Part shown: one piece after another, positions 20,463 through 32,394 of the stretch
Numbering within the stretch: the first letter of the stretch is position 1
Layout: the number at the start of each line of letters is the position of its first letter
Source of the DNA: Trochalopteron elliotii
Taxonomy: Eukaryota > Chordata > Aves > Passeriformes > Leiothrichidae
NCBI GenBank assembly: GCA_024734555.1
Contig: JANPWX010000455.1
Location: forward strand, 62,001-126,000
DNA: 64,000 nt
Direction of reading: 5' to 3'
Notes under the pieces: model-generated
What the model saw: the letters and a program-made list of their open reading frames with translations, nothing else
What the model was told of the DNA's origin: nothing
The model's database searches: none
Made by a program: the position numbers and the translations under genes

Positions 20463-22879
20463 TGACATCGTGGTGATGGAATGCTGTGATCACCACGGCA
20501 TTGCAGGATTCCCCTGGGCATCGCTGGAGTTAGTCCAAGCTGAGCAGCAGAGCAGCACTTCTCAAAAGGGGCCAGCAAATCCAAGGTGGGAATTAATGTC
20601 AGGTTTCCCAAGGGACTCACAAGCCCACGGCTCCAGCTACAGCCTGAATTTTGCTCTCTGCTCCCACAGTCCAGGCTCACGCTGCCTTTAGAGGGAGCAC
20701 AGCTCATCTCCAGGGGGTTTGGGGTGCTGTCACTGAGTGATGCACATCCCACTGATGTTGGAGCCCTGTCACTCCTTCAAACAGCCTCTGCAGCAGGTCA
20801 GCACTCCCTGGAGCTGAGGAGGAAGCAGGAGAGTGGAGATGGGAGAGGAAACCCTCCCACCTCTCCCCTCTGGAGCAATGAGAGGCTGGGTTGCCTTCTC
20901 CATGTTTCCTATATTCCACTGCAGGCTGAGAGGCATGGAGTTTTCTGTCTGAGCTAAACACAGTGGAAGGAAAAGGAGAAGTCTTGCCAATGTTTGTGTA
21001 GCCTTGCTGCCTGATATGCTGCAACTATCGTACCGGGATTTGCATCATGTGCCAGAACTTGATGAGAATGATATTTCAAGATCAACCCAGAGTGTGGGTG
21101 GATCCTGCTCCAAGACATCATTTTTTCTTACTTGAACTGGAATTTACTTACTGGAGAGTCTATTTACACTGCTGGTAGCCTTTTGTGTGCTAAGGACCAG
21201 GTTAAAATAAATGTTATAAGGAGTAGAGGCAAGCCAGGGCAATCAATTTAATAACTGTGACATTTCTGGGGCAACTCTGGAGCAGATCACATCAGAGCAG
21301 TAATTAACTCCCTATTATTTATGATAAAGTCAAGCATTTGATGTGAGTGAAAGATGTAGGAGAGTTTTGACTGACAGCCTTCCATTATCACAGGCTGCAA
21401 AAGCATTTGTAAAGTTGTCAAGCAGGAGGAACCCGATGTGTTGGATTTGTCAAGCAGATGTCATCATATCTGTCTGTGCTGATTACTGGGACTGTGGGAT
21501 TTACAACTGGGGAGCATTTTTTCCATCACCAGAAGCACTGGCAACCTGCAAGATGAGTTGGCACAAGGACTGGATGCACCACAGCAGCCCACAAGTCTGG
21601 GGAGCTCTGATCCCAAACAAAGTCCAGGAGCACAGGGAAGGATTTGAGCCCACCAAACTGACCTTTGGACACCCCCTTCAAAGAACAAAAAAGAGTGATT
21701 CACACTATTAATATCTCAGTGGCTTTTTAATTAACTTCAGCATGTCCAGAGTGCAGAAAGCTCACTGCAAAATCCCCATGGTGCTGTCACATCTGTGGTG
21801 AGTTAATGCCACGTGGTACATCCATAACACACTCACTCAGAGTTTATTTCTGGCCAGGTCAACCCACAGAGGCAGAGGCTTGTTTTGGAAGCTGATTTGA
21901 GTCATCCCAAATATTTGCTGGGGAACTGCTGTATCCCCACCTACGTGGGTGAGCTCTGCAACTGCTCAGCAATCCTGGGAAGCACCCATGGCATGGGATC
22001 CCAATGGGATTGATTGGGAAACCCCAGCTCTCAGTGATGCTACTCTGGTTGCTGTCTCTTCCAGGGTCAGGGGAAAAAAAAAAACTAAACCTCAGGCAGG
22101 TTTCTTTTAGTGTGCAAAATTAAGAAATATGGCAGTCAGAACATTTTTTTGCACTTGAGGTCTATGGAGAAGAGGGCTGGGAAAATGGGAACACGCCCTG
22201 ATAAACAACAGCTCTGGTATGAGTTGTGATTGCTTTAAAAGCTGTGCACAACTGATTTGTGCTTCCCAGGTAGTTCCTTTGAGATTAATTAGTGCAATAT
22301 TGTTTGTTAATCTTGTGTCAGGGAGGAGGTTTGGAAGAAACAGTCGCTGCTGACCTCAAAGTTGTAAGTTCTTGAAAAACCTGAAGCAAAAATACTTAAA
22401 ATAAAGTGTACTTCTCTCTTTAATTCTCTTTGGACCAATGCTGTTTCCCTGAGTTGGAAAGTGACATTTGAAAACTGCTGATGGAGATGAGAAATCTTGG
22501 AAAGAGTTTGTCACAGATATCACATGGTGGAAATGGAGGGAAACTTCAGTATATTTATGCTAAAGCATTTACATGGGAGGAGGACACCAACTGAATGGAG
22601 TGATATTTTCCGTGATTCTGATAAATAAGGAAAGCACAGGGAGCACAATGCAGCATCTCCCTGCTAGAATCTGAGAAAAGCAGGCTAAAAATAAATGGTT
22701 TGGGGATAAATACTCTGTATTTATGTGCTGAGTACTGGAGGCTGTTGCTGGGCCTTTGTAGCAGCAGTGAAAATCACACACTGGGGGAATGTTTGAACAC
22801 CACGAGGTTTCAGCACAAGCCCTGAAATTACCAAGTATTTTTAGAAGGTATTTTGCACCACAAAGAGCCCATTGGAAGT
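20463..22879. other. Unique non-coding sequence
   Basis: No repeat family or exon recognised. Open frames of 100-120 codons at 20,586-21,024 overlap on both strands and show no domain. Confidence 0.5.
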
Positions 22880-23050
22880 CCATTGGGTTGCTCAGAGAGG
22901 CTCTGGATGCTTCATCCCATTTCCAAGGCCAGGCTGGATGAGTTTGGAGCATCCTGGAATGGTTGAAGGTGTCCCTGCCCAAGGTAGGGGGTGGCACTGG
23001 ATGGGATTTAAGGTCCCTTCCAACTCAAACCATTCTGGGATTCCATGAGA
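22880..23050 (+). mobile_element. CR1 LINE 3' fragment
   Basis: Plus orientation. It has 'ttccaaggccaggctggatg', 'aaggtgtccctgcccaaggt', then 'aaggtcccttccaactcaaa' and 'ccattctgggattcc'. The 3' end is present and the 5' part is degraded. Confidence 0.92.
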
Positions 23051-24202
23051 ATCAATCATCTTCCTAAGATCCTACCACAGACAGCAGGGGTGGGCACCTG
23101 CTCACATGAGATGTTATGAATTAAAATCAGAATTTTGGGTACCACAAAGGCAAGAAAACCCCATTGCTTCCACCATCCACGAAGACTTTCTGGTTGTTCC
23201 CTAAGCTGTGAGGATTTTTAACCAGGTTTTATATTATAAACCAGCCATGGTTTATATTCACCACCCCAAAGGATGAAGGCACATTATTAACCTGAAGATT
23301 TCAGCTGAAAGCTTCTCCAGTGTCCAGAAATTCATGGAGAGGAGCACCCAAATGATTTAAGAGATCCACAGAGAAGAAAAAACCATTGAGAAGACAACAA
23401 GGGAATATTAAAAATATTTGTTTTCCTCCATCAATAATCACTTCCCTCCAAGTTACCACTAAAGAAAGCAATTCCAGAGCAGAGGATTTTGAATAGCAGT
23501 GGAACTATAACACCAGGGAATGTTATTTAATTACAGAGCCATAACAATGGCCAGCATTTCAGCAGCCTTACAACATAAGTCTTAGTTCAGTAACTTTTAG
23601 GGTTTGTTATTCTTTGCTTTACCTTTGAGTTGTAACATCATCCAGATGGTTATCTCTACAAGGTTTAAATTTCCAATCTATTAAAGCCATTTTAGCAATC
23701 TATTATTTCTAGACCATTGAGGGAAGGTTAAAATGAAAATTACACTGGAGGGAGTAAGTTCTGTTCCAAGTACAGGTTGAAAACATCTCAGAAGTGGAAA
23801 GCAGTAAGGTTTCAGTGGAGGAAGGGAAACGAAATGACTGATAACAGTCATTTAAAGTGATTTAAAGTGATTAAAGCAGCTTGAGAGAGGAAACGTGAAA
23901 AGATTTTTTCCCCCCACTAATGTAATGGGGAATTTTCAATGCATGACTTAGACAGCTCCTACCTTGGAGCTGTTTTTGTACGACTGAGTTCGGCTTTAAG
24001 CACTACGTTACAGGAATGGAAAAATTCATTTTCAGGAGTACACAAGAAGAGCAGCATCCATCTCCACACAGCCATCCACCCAAATATTTGGGAACAAGAG
24101 TGAATCCAGCTGAAGAAAGATTCTTTGACATTAAAACCTCATGGATCCCAGCTGGATAAATCTCCTTCACAACTTATATCTGTGTAGCTGTGATAGGCAG
24201 AA
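23051..24202. other. Unique non-coding sequence, AT-rich
   Basis: No repeat family or exon recognised. A 10-bp phrase 'tttaaagtga' is tandemly doubled at 23,851-23,870. Confidence 0.5.
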
Positions 24203-24283
24203 TTCTGGAATGGTTTAGGTTGGAAAGGACCTTAAAACTCATCTCATTCCAACCCCTGCCATGAGCAGGGACACCTTCCACAG
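24203..24283 (-). mobile_element. CR1 LINE 3' tail
   Basis: Minus orientation. It carries 'tggtttaggttggaaaggac', 'cttaaaactcatctcattcc' and 'gagcagggacaccttcca'. About 80 bp remain. Confidence 0.9.
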
Positions 24284-25423
24284 AAGCAGTTGTGCCACAG
24301 ACATAGCAATGCTCTGTTTTGGCCAAGCTGAGTGTTACTTACCTAATTTTCCCCTGTTCCTGCAAGTGAGATAAATCCCAGGGAACAAAACCCATGTGTA
24401 CCTGTTGGTACAGAAACAGCAGCAGCAACACAACCTTGAATAAAAAAACCCTTTAATGCCAGGTCTGTTTATTTTTTTGCTAGAATAACAGCCGTTGATT
24501 TTATTAATTTTTATGGTGCTATTGGGAAATTTAATAGTCCTATAAAAGCCAGTTTAAAACTCTGATTGTCTTATCTCTTCAAACAAATGCATACTCTGGG
24601 AATGAAAAAAAAAAAAAGAGAGCATCAACTGGATAGGGCCATTACTATGAATAATTTCCCTCTTACTCAACTCCAGAGCCCTGACACAATAGACAAGAGC
24701 CTCCATGGTTTTTTTGGGGGGGAACATGCCAAGGCTCACTAAAAAGGATGTTTTGTTCCTTGACCTCTGTCTGCTGAAGGCTCCCTGGGAGCTGCCACGT
24801 GTGCAGAGCAAATTGCAAGGCACCGAGGGCTCCTGTCAAACCAGCGACTGCACAGCAAGTTGTTTGGAAACAAATAATTCAGTCATTTAATGTATTTTCA
24901 CACAGTAAAACTGGTTAGTGGCTGGTGGGGATGAATGGCACGTTCAGTGAAAGGAACAACCAGTCTGGGGCCACTGGAGGTGAGGCTCGAGAAGGTGGAG
25001 GTGAGGGAAGTTTTTGAGGGTCCCAATTTAGGCAGAGGGAAGAGGGAAATGGACATTTCAAGAGTGTGGGGGTGAGAAGACACTGCACCTCTGTGCCCCC
25101 TCAGAAATGTCACTGTGTTCATACAAAGGGCTGATACACTGTGATTTGTAAAAAATGAAGTGATAGGCCAGATGTGAGCAGTAGAGACGTGTCTGTGTCT
25201 ACAATACCTCTGTACAACATGCCATAGACACACAAGAGTGTGTAAAAATTCCATTTTCTCCTTTGTATTTTCTATAACCACAAAGCTATACCATAAAGGT
25301 AACCACTAAGTGAAAATTGCTGCCAACCCTGTTTTGCTGCTATTTTTGTGGCTTTCTGATCATTTTAAAAGACAGCCAAGCCTTTCTAGCTCACCCCTTC
25401 CTATTACACACAGCAGGCAGTGT
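24284..25423. other. Unique non-coding sequence
   Basis: No repeat family or exon recognised. An A13 run lies near 24,605-24,617 and a T7G8 run near 24,710-24,724. Confidence 0.5.
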
Positions 25424-25486
25424 GGCCCAGCTCCATCCCAGCATGGCCCAGCTCCATCCCAGCACGGCCCAGCTCCCTCCCAGTAT
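25424..25486. repeat. 21-bp minisatellite, three copies
   Basis: The unit 'ggcccagctccatcccagca' plus one base repeats at 25,424, 25,445 and 25,466, nearly perfectly, then decays into 'cccagtatatcccagtatcc'. Confidence 0.95.
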
Positions 25487-26049
25487 ATCCCAGTATCCAC
25501 CCCAGCACTCTCAGGGCTCACCACCACCCTGGGTGCCTAGTCTGCTGCAAACAGGGTTTGTTCCCCAGCTCCTCAGGGCAGTGTTTCTCATGGATCACTT
25601 TTCCATAGGGTTATTCTTGGTTTCTGATAATGCCCTTCACAGCTGCAATTTTATCTGAGGTAAATCAGACTTTTGAGGCAGAGACTGTAATGAGGAGGTT
25701 TTGCCTTCTGGGATCATTTCTGCTACTGACAGAAGCTCTGAGATGGATGTTTCATGCTTTCCTGCATAAAAGAGAAAATGAGAATGAAAACAGCAGATCT
25801 TGGATGGTGTTTCTGTCTCTCCCATGAACTCAAACCCTCGGGCTGGTGCCAGGGTGGTTCTGCTGTGGGCTGGAGCTGGAGGGATGGGCAAGGACATGGG
25901 GCAAAGAGGTGACAGACCAAGTTTTGAAAGAGACTATCCCAGGCTCACTCTGTCTCCTCCAGATGTCCTGAAGAGCTTGCAGAGCACCTTCTCCCCATAG
26001 ACATTTATTTTATTTTTAAGTTACTATGCTTCCACTTTTTAACCTAAAA

Positions 26050-26278
26050 GATAATGGATTTAGGTTTGATAGGAGGAGGAAATTTTTTACAGTGAGATGA
26101 GGTGGCACAGGGTGCCCAGGGCAGCTGTGGCTGCCCCTGGATCCCTGGAAGTGTCCAAGACCAGGCTGGACAGGGCTTGGAGCAACCTGGGACAGTGGGA
26201 GGTGTCCCTGCCATGGCAGGGGTGGAGCTGGATGGAATTTAAGGTCCCTTCCAGCCCAAACCATCCTGGGATTCTCAG
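26050..26278 (+). mobile_element. CR1 LINE 3' fragment
   Basis: Plus orientation. It contains 'ggcacagggtgcccagggca', 'tggatccctggaagtgtcca', 'cagggcttggagcaacctgg' and 'aaggtcccttccagcccaaa'. It is close to the common wording and ends near the 3' terminus. Confidence 0.95.
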
Positions 26279-27943
26279 CTCTCTACTGGACAGGAATAAA
26301 TTTGTTTTAGCCCAATTGTGTAAATACTTAAGATGTTGTTCTCCCTTCTTCGCCCTCCTCTGCATGCTGAGCATGCAACAGGCAGATACAAGCTAAGTTT
26401 TATTTTTTTAAAATATTTTTTTCAGAATGAAAGACGCCATCTGTGCCATATCCTCCTGTTTATGTCTGCTGCATCTCTGCAGGCTGGAACTTGTTGTGGT
26501 TGCCAACATGGAGCCTCTCCAGCTGATGAACTTCTGGGTTTGGTTTTTTGATTTTCTTTTTTCTCACAGGCATGACTCACGTAATAGTTCAGAGAGAAAG
26601 AAATTTCCAGTTGCAGGGCTATTTCTGAAAGTGTGCTTGGCACCTGTGCTGAAGTCTTGCCTGAAAGAGAAGGGGTGAGGTCCACAATACCCAAAGGCTG
26701 ATGAATTCCTGACAGGGAGGGTTGAGTGGTAATTCATCCATCAACCTGGGGAAGACTCTGTACCTCTCTTCCAGATAATTGAACTTTAATTTATTTAAAT
26801 TTAATGGAAAACCATATGGAGAGGAACAGAAAGCTAATTTAAAGCACTGCTCAAAGCAATCAATATGTTAACAGATTCCTTCAACATTTCACACTCGGCT
26901 GCTGAAAAATGTTTAAAATGTATGGTTTTTTTTAATTAGTATTATGAAAACACAGGGTTTCTGGCATGTTGTATTCAAAACTCAAGAGCCAAAATAAGCC
27001 TCTGTTGTGAAAATTGAAATATACTCTGGAAGCACAAGTCATTTTATTGGAAGTGGAAGTGACAACAGTTTAATATTTTACCAAAAAATGCACATCTCTG
27101 AAGACTTCTAGGAAGACACCTATAAATTCTACAGGACTCACATCACTGGGTTTCATATGGCCCTGAAATAAAAGCAGTAAAACAGTTGTAGGAGTTGCAT
27201 TAAGAGATTGAAGTTGGCAGGAAGAGCACACGAAGGAGCCTTTCAGTGTAAATGAATTAAATACAGATTAAAGAAGAAGAATGCAAAATTCCCAATTATG
27301 CGCATCAAAATGTTAATTATTTTCATATTTTCCTGATTCCTTTGATGCTCATCAAGGTCAGTTCTTTCCATTCTGGGTTTTGAAAACAAGTCTTTTTTTC
27401 AATGGCAGGATAATTAACACTCTCCTTCTGTTCTTAAATGTTGATCTCCTAATATTGAGCATGTTCTGCCCCACATGCTTTTTTATTCAAGGTACAACTT
27501 AATTTACTTTTATATTAAATAAAAAAAAAAATCTGTTGTCAATTTAAGATCCTAGAAAAGAATAAATTACATTTATTCCCAATTACATTTTATCTTACAA
27601 AAATATAACGGTTTAATGATGTTGATGTGTTTTATACCTGCAGTTTGTAATTTTCATTATGGTTTCATCTTTGTCAAGCTTGAAGAGTGCAAGATGTAAA
27701 AATAAGTTAAAGGCTGTTCTTTCTGAAAGTTTAATAACTTGGGGTTGTTAAGAAGGCTGGAATCTGAAAGGAGCAGTAACTCCCTGCCATGAAATTTCAG
27801 CAACCTGGACAAAGTCTTATGGAAATTCCATAAATAGATTTCAGTCAAACCTCATTGAGGGCAGGTCTGACTTTCCTGTGGCTTTTTTAAAAAACAAATT
27901 ATTTTAAGCACCCTTTTTTAATTTTTTTTTTTCCTTTTGGTAG
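26279..27943. other. Unique non-coding sequence, AT-rich
   Basis: No repeat family or exon recognised. The block at about 27,290-27,400 is repeat-free and AT-rich with 'aatgttaattattttcat', and might be conserved. Confidence 0.45.
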
Positions 27944-28079
27944 GCAAATGATCCTGCAGCATTTTTCATGTCAGATTTGCCAAGTCCTGACCCAGAAACT
28001 TATTGGCATGATGGCTCAGCTTTGCAGAGGCTAATAGCTCCAATGGAAAAAGAGCAAATAATGGCTAAAATATCTCCTG
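27944..28079 (+). other. Possible exon beside the assembly gap (speculative)
   Basis: A strong acceptor-like sequence, a T-rich tract of about 20 bases then TTTTGGTAG, ends at 27,943. The next 46 codons are open in one frame, begin GCA AAT GAT CCT, and reach a possible donor CTG|GTATTT at 28,080. The peptide has mixed, protein-like composition (for example SPDPETYWHDG) but matches no family I recognise. A 46-codon open stretch is not rare by chance, the donor is weak, and the sequence runs straight into an (ATTTT)n array and a gap. Treat it as a lead only. Confidence 0.15.
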
Positions 28080-28127
28080 GTATTTTATTTTATTTTATTT
28101 TATTTTATTTTATTTTATTTTATTTTA
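28080..28127. repeat. (ATTTT)n microsatellite, left part
   Basis: Perfect TATTT/ATTTT units, about nine, run up to 'aaccggtgaacgacag', which abuts the gap. The same array resumes on the far side of the gap. Confidence 0.97.
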
Positions 28128-28142
28128 ACCGGTGAACGACAG

Positions 28143-28498
28143 NNNNNNNNNNNNNNNNNNNNNNNNNNNNNNNNNNNNNNNNNNNNNNNNNNNNNNNNNN
28201 NNNNNNNNNNNNNNNNNNNNNNNNNNNNNNNNNNNNNNNNNNNNNNNNNNNNNNNNNNNNNNNNNNNNNNNNNNNNNNNNNNNNNNNNNNNNNNNNNNNN
28301 NNNNNNNNNNNNNNNNNNNNNNNNNNNNNNNNNNNNNNNNNNNNNNNNNNNNNNNNNNNNNNNNNNNNNNNNNNNNNNNNNNNNNNNNNNNNNNNNNNNN
28401 NNNNNNNNNNNNNNNNNNNNNNNNNNNNNNNNNNNNNNNNNNNNNNNNNNNNNNNNNNNNNNNNNNNNNNNNNNNNNNNNNNNNNNNNNNNNNNNNNN
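28143..28498. other. Assembly gap of 356 N
   Basis: The run of N separates two halves of one (ATTTT)n array, so the gap is most simply a microsatellite that the assembly could not cross. The length is not a round placeholder value, so it may be an estimate from paired reads. The 16 bases just left of the gap do not fit the array and may be a low-quality contig end. Confidence 0.97.
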
Positions 28499-28567
28499 TA
28501 TTTTATTTTATTTTATTTTATTTTATTTTATTTTATTTTATTTTATTTTATTTTATTTTATTTTATA
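28499..28567. repeat. (ATTTT)n microsatellite, right part
   Basis: About 13 perfect TATTT/ATTTT units continue the array from the left side of the gap. Confidence 0.97.
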
Positions 28568-29590
28568 TTTTTTACAATGTAATATTCCTTAGTTTTCTTT
28601 GTGTCTTTTGTCCCTCAGAGATTTTCAGCCTCTTGGCATAGTCCTGACTATAGAAAAACGGACAATTAAAATGTTGAGGTCCTGCAAACTCTGCTTATTT
28701 CTTGCAAGATCAGTGTAACAGTAAATGGTGAATACCAAATAAAAACGAGGGGCTCTTCTAAATAAAATGCATCATAAAATTGGTCTAATTAAACAAAATT
28801 TGTCTTTCATTGGCCAGTCTGCTGGAAGGAATTTCTCTTACAGTGGGATGTAGAGGAACTAGAAACTGCACTTTCTGTGAGCATTTTAAGGCCCTGTGAA
28901 ATAAATCTGAATTATCAGTGGAAAAAAACCTTAAAGCCACTAAAATCCCAACAATGCCAAAGGAAGGGGGCACAGCCAGATTCCAGAATAGGTGGGAAGT
29001 GAGGTGTGAGTTCCCTTTTGATGTTCAGGGTGGGAATCCCTCCCTCACTCCCAGGCATTCCCTGGTGCAGCTGGAGGGATTCTCCTTCCTGAGCTGAGAG
29101 ATGATGGTTTCCTACCTTGGACCATCCACACCATCTGCATCCAGAAATATTCAGAAATATTTCTGAACCCAAGTGGGTTCATCACATCTCTCCAAATATC
29201 CCAGCTCAGAGTGGGACCAGCCCCTGCTGATTTGTAGGAACACAAGAAAACCTCTTCCAATCCAAAGGTTCTCGTGGTCTTTCAAGCAGCCAGAGCTCAG
29301 AACAGAATTATTGAATAGCCTAAAAGTGGTTCAATCAAAATTCATTGACAAATACAATACTCAGCAAATATCCTTTCATCTCCCTGTAGGCAAAACCATC
29401 TTTCAAAACCTTTAATTTCTAATTTAGGAATCCTTCTGTTCTGTTACCAAATCCCACCCAGAAAGCTGCCAAGATCCATCTTAAAACAGCTTAGGTTCCT
29501 TCTCCCAGCATTATGTTTGATGGAGGGTTTCTAAAATTCAGTGTAGTGATTAGAGACCTTCTAATTCCACACTTAAATGTATTCAAGGCA
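28568..29590. other. Unique non-coding sequence
   Basis: No repeat family or exon recognised. Confidence 0.5.
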
Positions 29591-29631
29591 CATACATACA
29601 TATATGTATATATATATACACACACACATAC
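29591..29631. repeat. (CATA)n/(TA)n/(CA)n compound microsatellite
   Basis: 'catacatacatatatgtata' followed by (TA)n and (CA)n units, about 41 bp. Confidence 0.9.
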
Positions 29632-30080
29632 CCATTTGATCTTATCCTACCCTTCCACACAGATAATTCTTCTGGTTATCCCCAGAAGATTTTTTAGCGA
29701 AAACTATCATTTCCATCTTGGTCTTTAATCTCCTGATTTCTCTGTGATACCTGAGAGGCTGAGCTGGGTAAGCCACAGGCTTGAGCAGCAGCACGTGAGC
29801 CACTGTGCTGATTTTCCTTTACACTCATCCTGCAGCTCTGCTGGACCAGTGCCCACTTTCACTGCCCTCCTTGAATTTTTGTGGAAAATTTGGGGCAGTG
29901 GGAAGGAGTAAACAGTGACAGAGCATTGCTTTGTTTGCTAGGCAGATCCCCTGTGGCAACAATGATGATGGTTTTATGAAATTAGCAATGTAAGGGGCTG
30001 AAATGACAAAAGGAGCAGGAAATGAGATCTTGAGCAAGAATTTCACCTAGGATTCCAAGGGCTTGCTCATGGGCTGAATT

Positions 30081-30391
30081 GGTATTTGTATTTTCATACA
30101 ATGAGCAGTGATTTCTTTTGTTGACCCGAGTCCTCTTAGAGGTATAGGATACCCAAACTTTGGCATTTGTATTTTTTATACAGTGAGCAGTGATTTCTTT
30201 TATTGAATTGAGTCCTCTTAGAGGCTTATACCCCAAATTTGGTATTTGTATTCTTTATACAGTGAGCAGTGATTTCTTTTACTCACCCAAGTCCTCTTAG
30301 AAGCCTAAACCCAGACTTTGGTATTTGTATTTTTATACAGTGAGCAGTGATTTCTTCTATTGACTTGAGTCCTCTTATACCGAAACTTTGA
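30081..30391. repeat. Tandem repeat, ~79-bp unit, four copies
   Basis: Copies start at 30,081, 30,162, 30,241 and 30,320. Each begins 'ggtatttgtatt', then 'tatacagtgagcagtgattt', then a variable 'ttgacttgagtcctctta' and an 'aactttg' end. The last copy is about 72 bp. The copies differ by small indels and substitutions, so the array is not fresh. No gene is encoded. Confidence 0.95.
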
Positions 30392-32349
30392 GAGTCCTCT
30401 AACTCGAGACACCTGACTTTGGAAATTATTCCACGGCAGAAACCTCAGTGATCATCATTTGGGGTGGACTGAGGTGGTTTGAAACCCCACAGGTCTCCTG
30501 TCTGTTTTTTTTCAGCCTCCTCTGAGCTTGGCTGTCCAGACACTCAGCACAGAGCACCCGTGGGGCTTGGAATGGGGAAAGGACATGGGAAAGCAAAAGT
30601 GCTGATGGCCAAACCCCTCTGGAAGCTTTCCCTGGCTCTGGAGCAGCAGCTGTGAGGGGAGAGCTCTCTGGGCAGCAGCAGGACCAGCAGCAGAGCCACG
30701 TCTGCTGTGTGGGTGAGGGAAGGCTTTGATGTAGACCCAGGGAAGCAATTCCAGCCTGGAATGATGTGCTGTGCAAACAGGAGGATGCCATGGAGCCAGG
30801 GGGAGAGGGAAGGATGGAAGAGCTGTGACTTTTGCTCTCAGGTTGGGAACAATGCCTGGGAACTGCCTCTGGAGATGTGGCAGAGCCATCTGCCCTCACC
30901 TCAGTGGCTGCTGACGAGTCCCCAGAATACTCTGAATTCTTAAAAACACTGAAGTCTTTCCAGTCATGGGATCATACAGTGCTGCCAGGGACTTCCTGGG
31001 GTTAAAACCTCGATGTGTGTGTGCTCCAGTGCCATCCATCACCAGGAGAGCACATTCCATGGGCACGCTGAAGGCAACACAAGGCCTTGATGTGCTGGAT
31101 GCCACCAGGAGCGTGTCCTCTCCTCCAGCCTAAGTCTGCACTCCTGTAAAGTGCTTCTGACTCAGGCTTGTGAGTGATTCCAAGAGCAGTGGTGAAGATT
31201 GAAAAAATAGTAAAGACATAATCATTTCTCCTGCAGATCGCATCTATGCTGGGATGTCTGAGTGCATTTGCATAATTAAAACATGGAATTCAGCAAGAGA
31301 AGTTGCCTTAATGGATGACTCCCCTCACCCTCTTACAACCAAGCACCATCTGTCACTTACAAAGAAAACTGGCTTTTCAACTAAGTTCTTTCTTCACTGG
31401 AATTGAGAATTTTTTATTTCCACGGCAGGAAGCCTTTTCTGGTTCCCAGGGTACAATTTGGGATATATAAATCAAGAAGTGCAGGAAAATGTCTGCTGCC
31501 TGGAGTGTGTCTGGCATGTGCCTGTGCCCAAGGCATGGACTTATTTCTGGAAAATCTTGCTGAAATTGGGAAACCCCTGTTCTGACTGACCCTCACATTA
31601 CTTGGATTGCACACAGGGAGCAAATCCTTCCCTCCTTCAGGATTTCCTTCCCATCTCCTCTGCATTCCCTCCCACCTGCTCTTCACCTTCACATCTGCAC
31701 TCCTGTGTGAAAGCAGAAATAACATCAGTCTCTTCCTTCAGGTTTTTCCATGCTGGATGGAAAAATTGGTTGGTTTGCTGTGATTCATTGTTGTTATTTT
31801 CCTTTTTTTCCTTTCTTGGTGTGAGAATTTGTGTTAGACACTACCTGGCAGAGAGAAAGCTGAGGGGAGAAGAAGCTGGGGTGTGGGTTTGATCCTGAGG
31901 AAGACTGGGACTCTCTGTACATGATAAAGAAAGAAGCTCAGTTCCTTCAGCACTTCTGCTTCTTTTGGGGGAAAAAAAGTCTGGTCTCTTCCAAGCTGAC
32001 ATATTTTCAATTCACTCCCTTTGAATTTTTTGGGACCAATTCTGCCAAGTGAAGCAACGCTCCCCTAACAAAATTTACACCAGACAAAACTGGAGACCCC
32101 AGCGTTCTCCCCACCAGTTTAACAAAGAAATTTATTTCTACCTCCTTTTGTACTTCACTGTTTGCCCACAGCTCAAACTGTGCTGCCTCAGTGGCACAGG
32201 CTTTTCAAATCCTCTGGTCAGGGAGCTCCTTGCCCTCATTGTTATGGAGGGGATGTGAAAACCAGAGAGAGTGACTTCTCTGTGACCACTCTTTAAACAT
32301 CTGGGCTTGAGTGACACAGGCAAAGACAGCAGGGGGTCTTAGAAAACCA
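30392..32349. other. Unique non-coding sequence
   Basis: No exon or repeat family recognised. At 31,266-31,279 the phrase ATTTGCATAATTAA combines a POU octamer with a homeodomain-type core, and the surrounding 31,240-31,400 is repeat-free. Minus-strand frames of up to 157 codons at 30,426-30,899 show no domain. Confidence 0.45.
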
Positions 32350-32394
32350 GGGTCTTGGAAAACCAGGGGTCAGACCTGGTTTTTCCAAGAACCC
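32350..32394. repeat. Imperfect stem-loop
   Basis: CTTGGAAAACCAGG (32,354-32,367) pairs with CCTGGTTTTTCCAAG (32,375-32,389) with one bulged T and a 7-base loop. GGGT and ACCC extend the stem with one more bulge. The left arm is also tandemly doubled ('cttagaaaaccagggt' just before), which may be how the hairpin arose. Confidence 0.85.

Noticed and set aside
28132..28641. 169-codon plus frame across the assembly gap
   Set aside because: Most of it is N, and the rest is (ATTTT)n.
30081..30391. CRISPR-like array of repeats and spacers
   Set aside because: The whole ~79-bp unit repeats, with no unique spacers, in a vertebrate genome.
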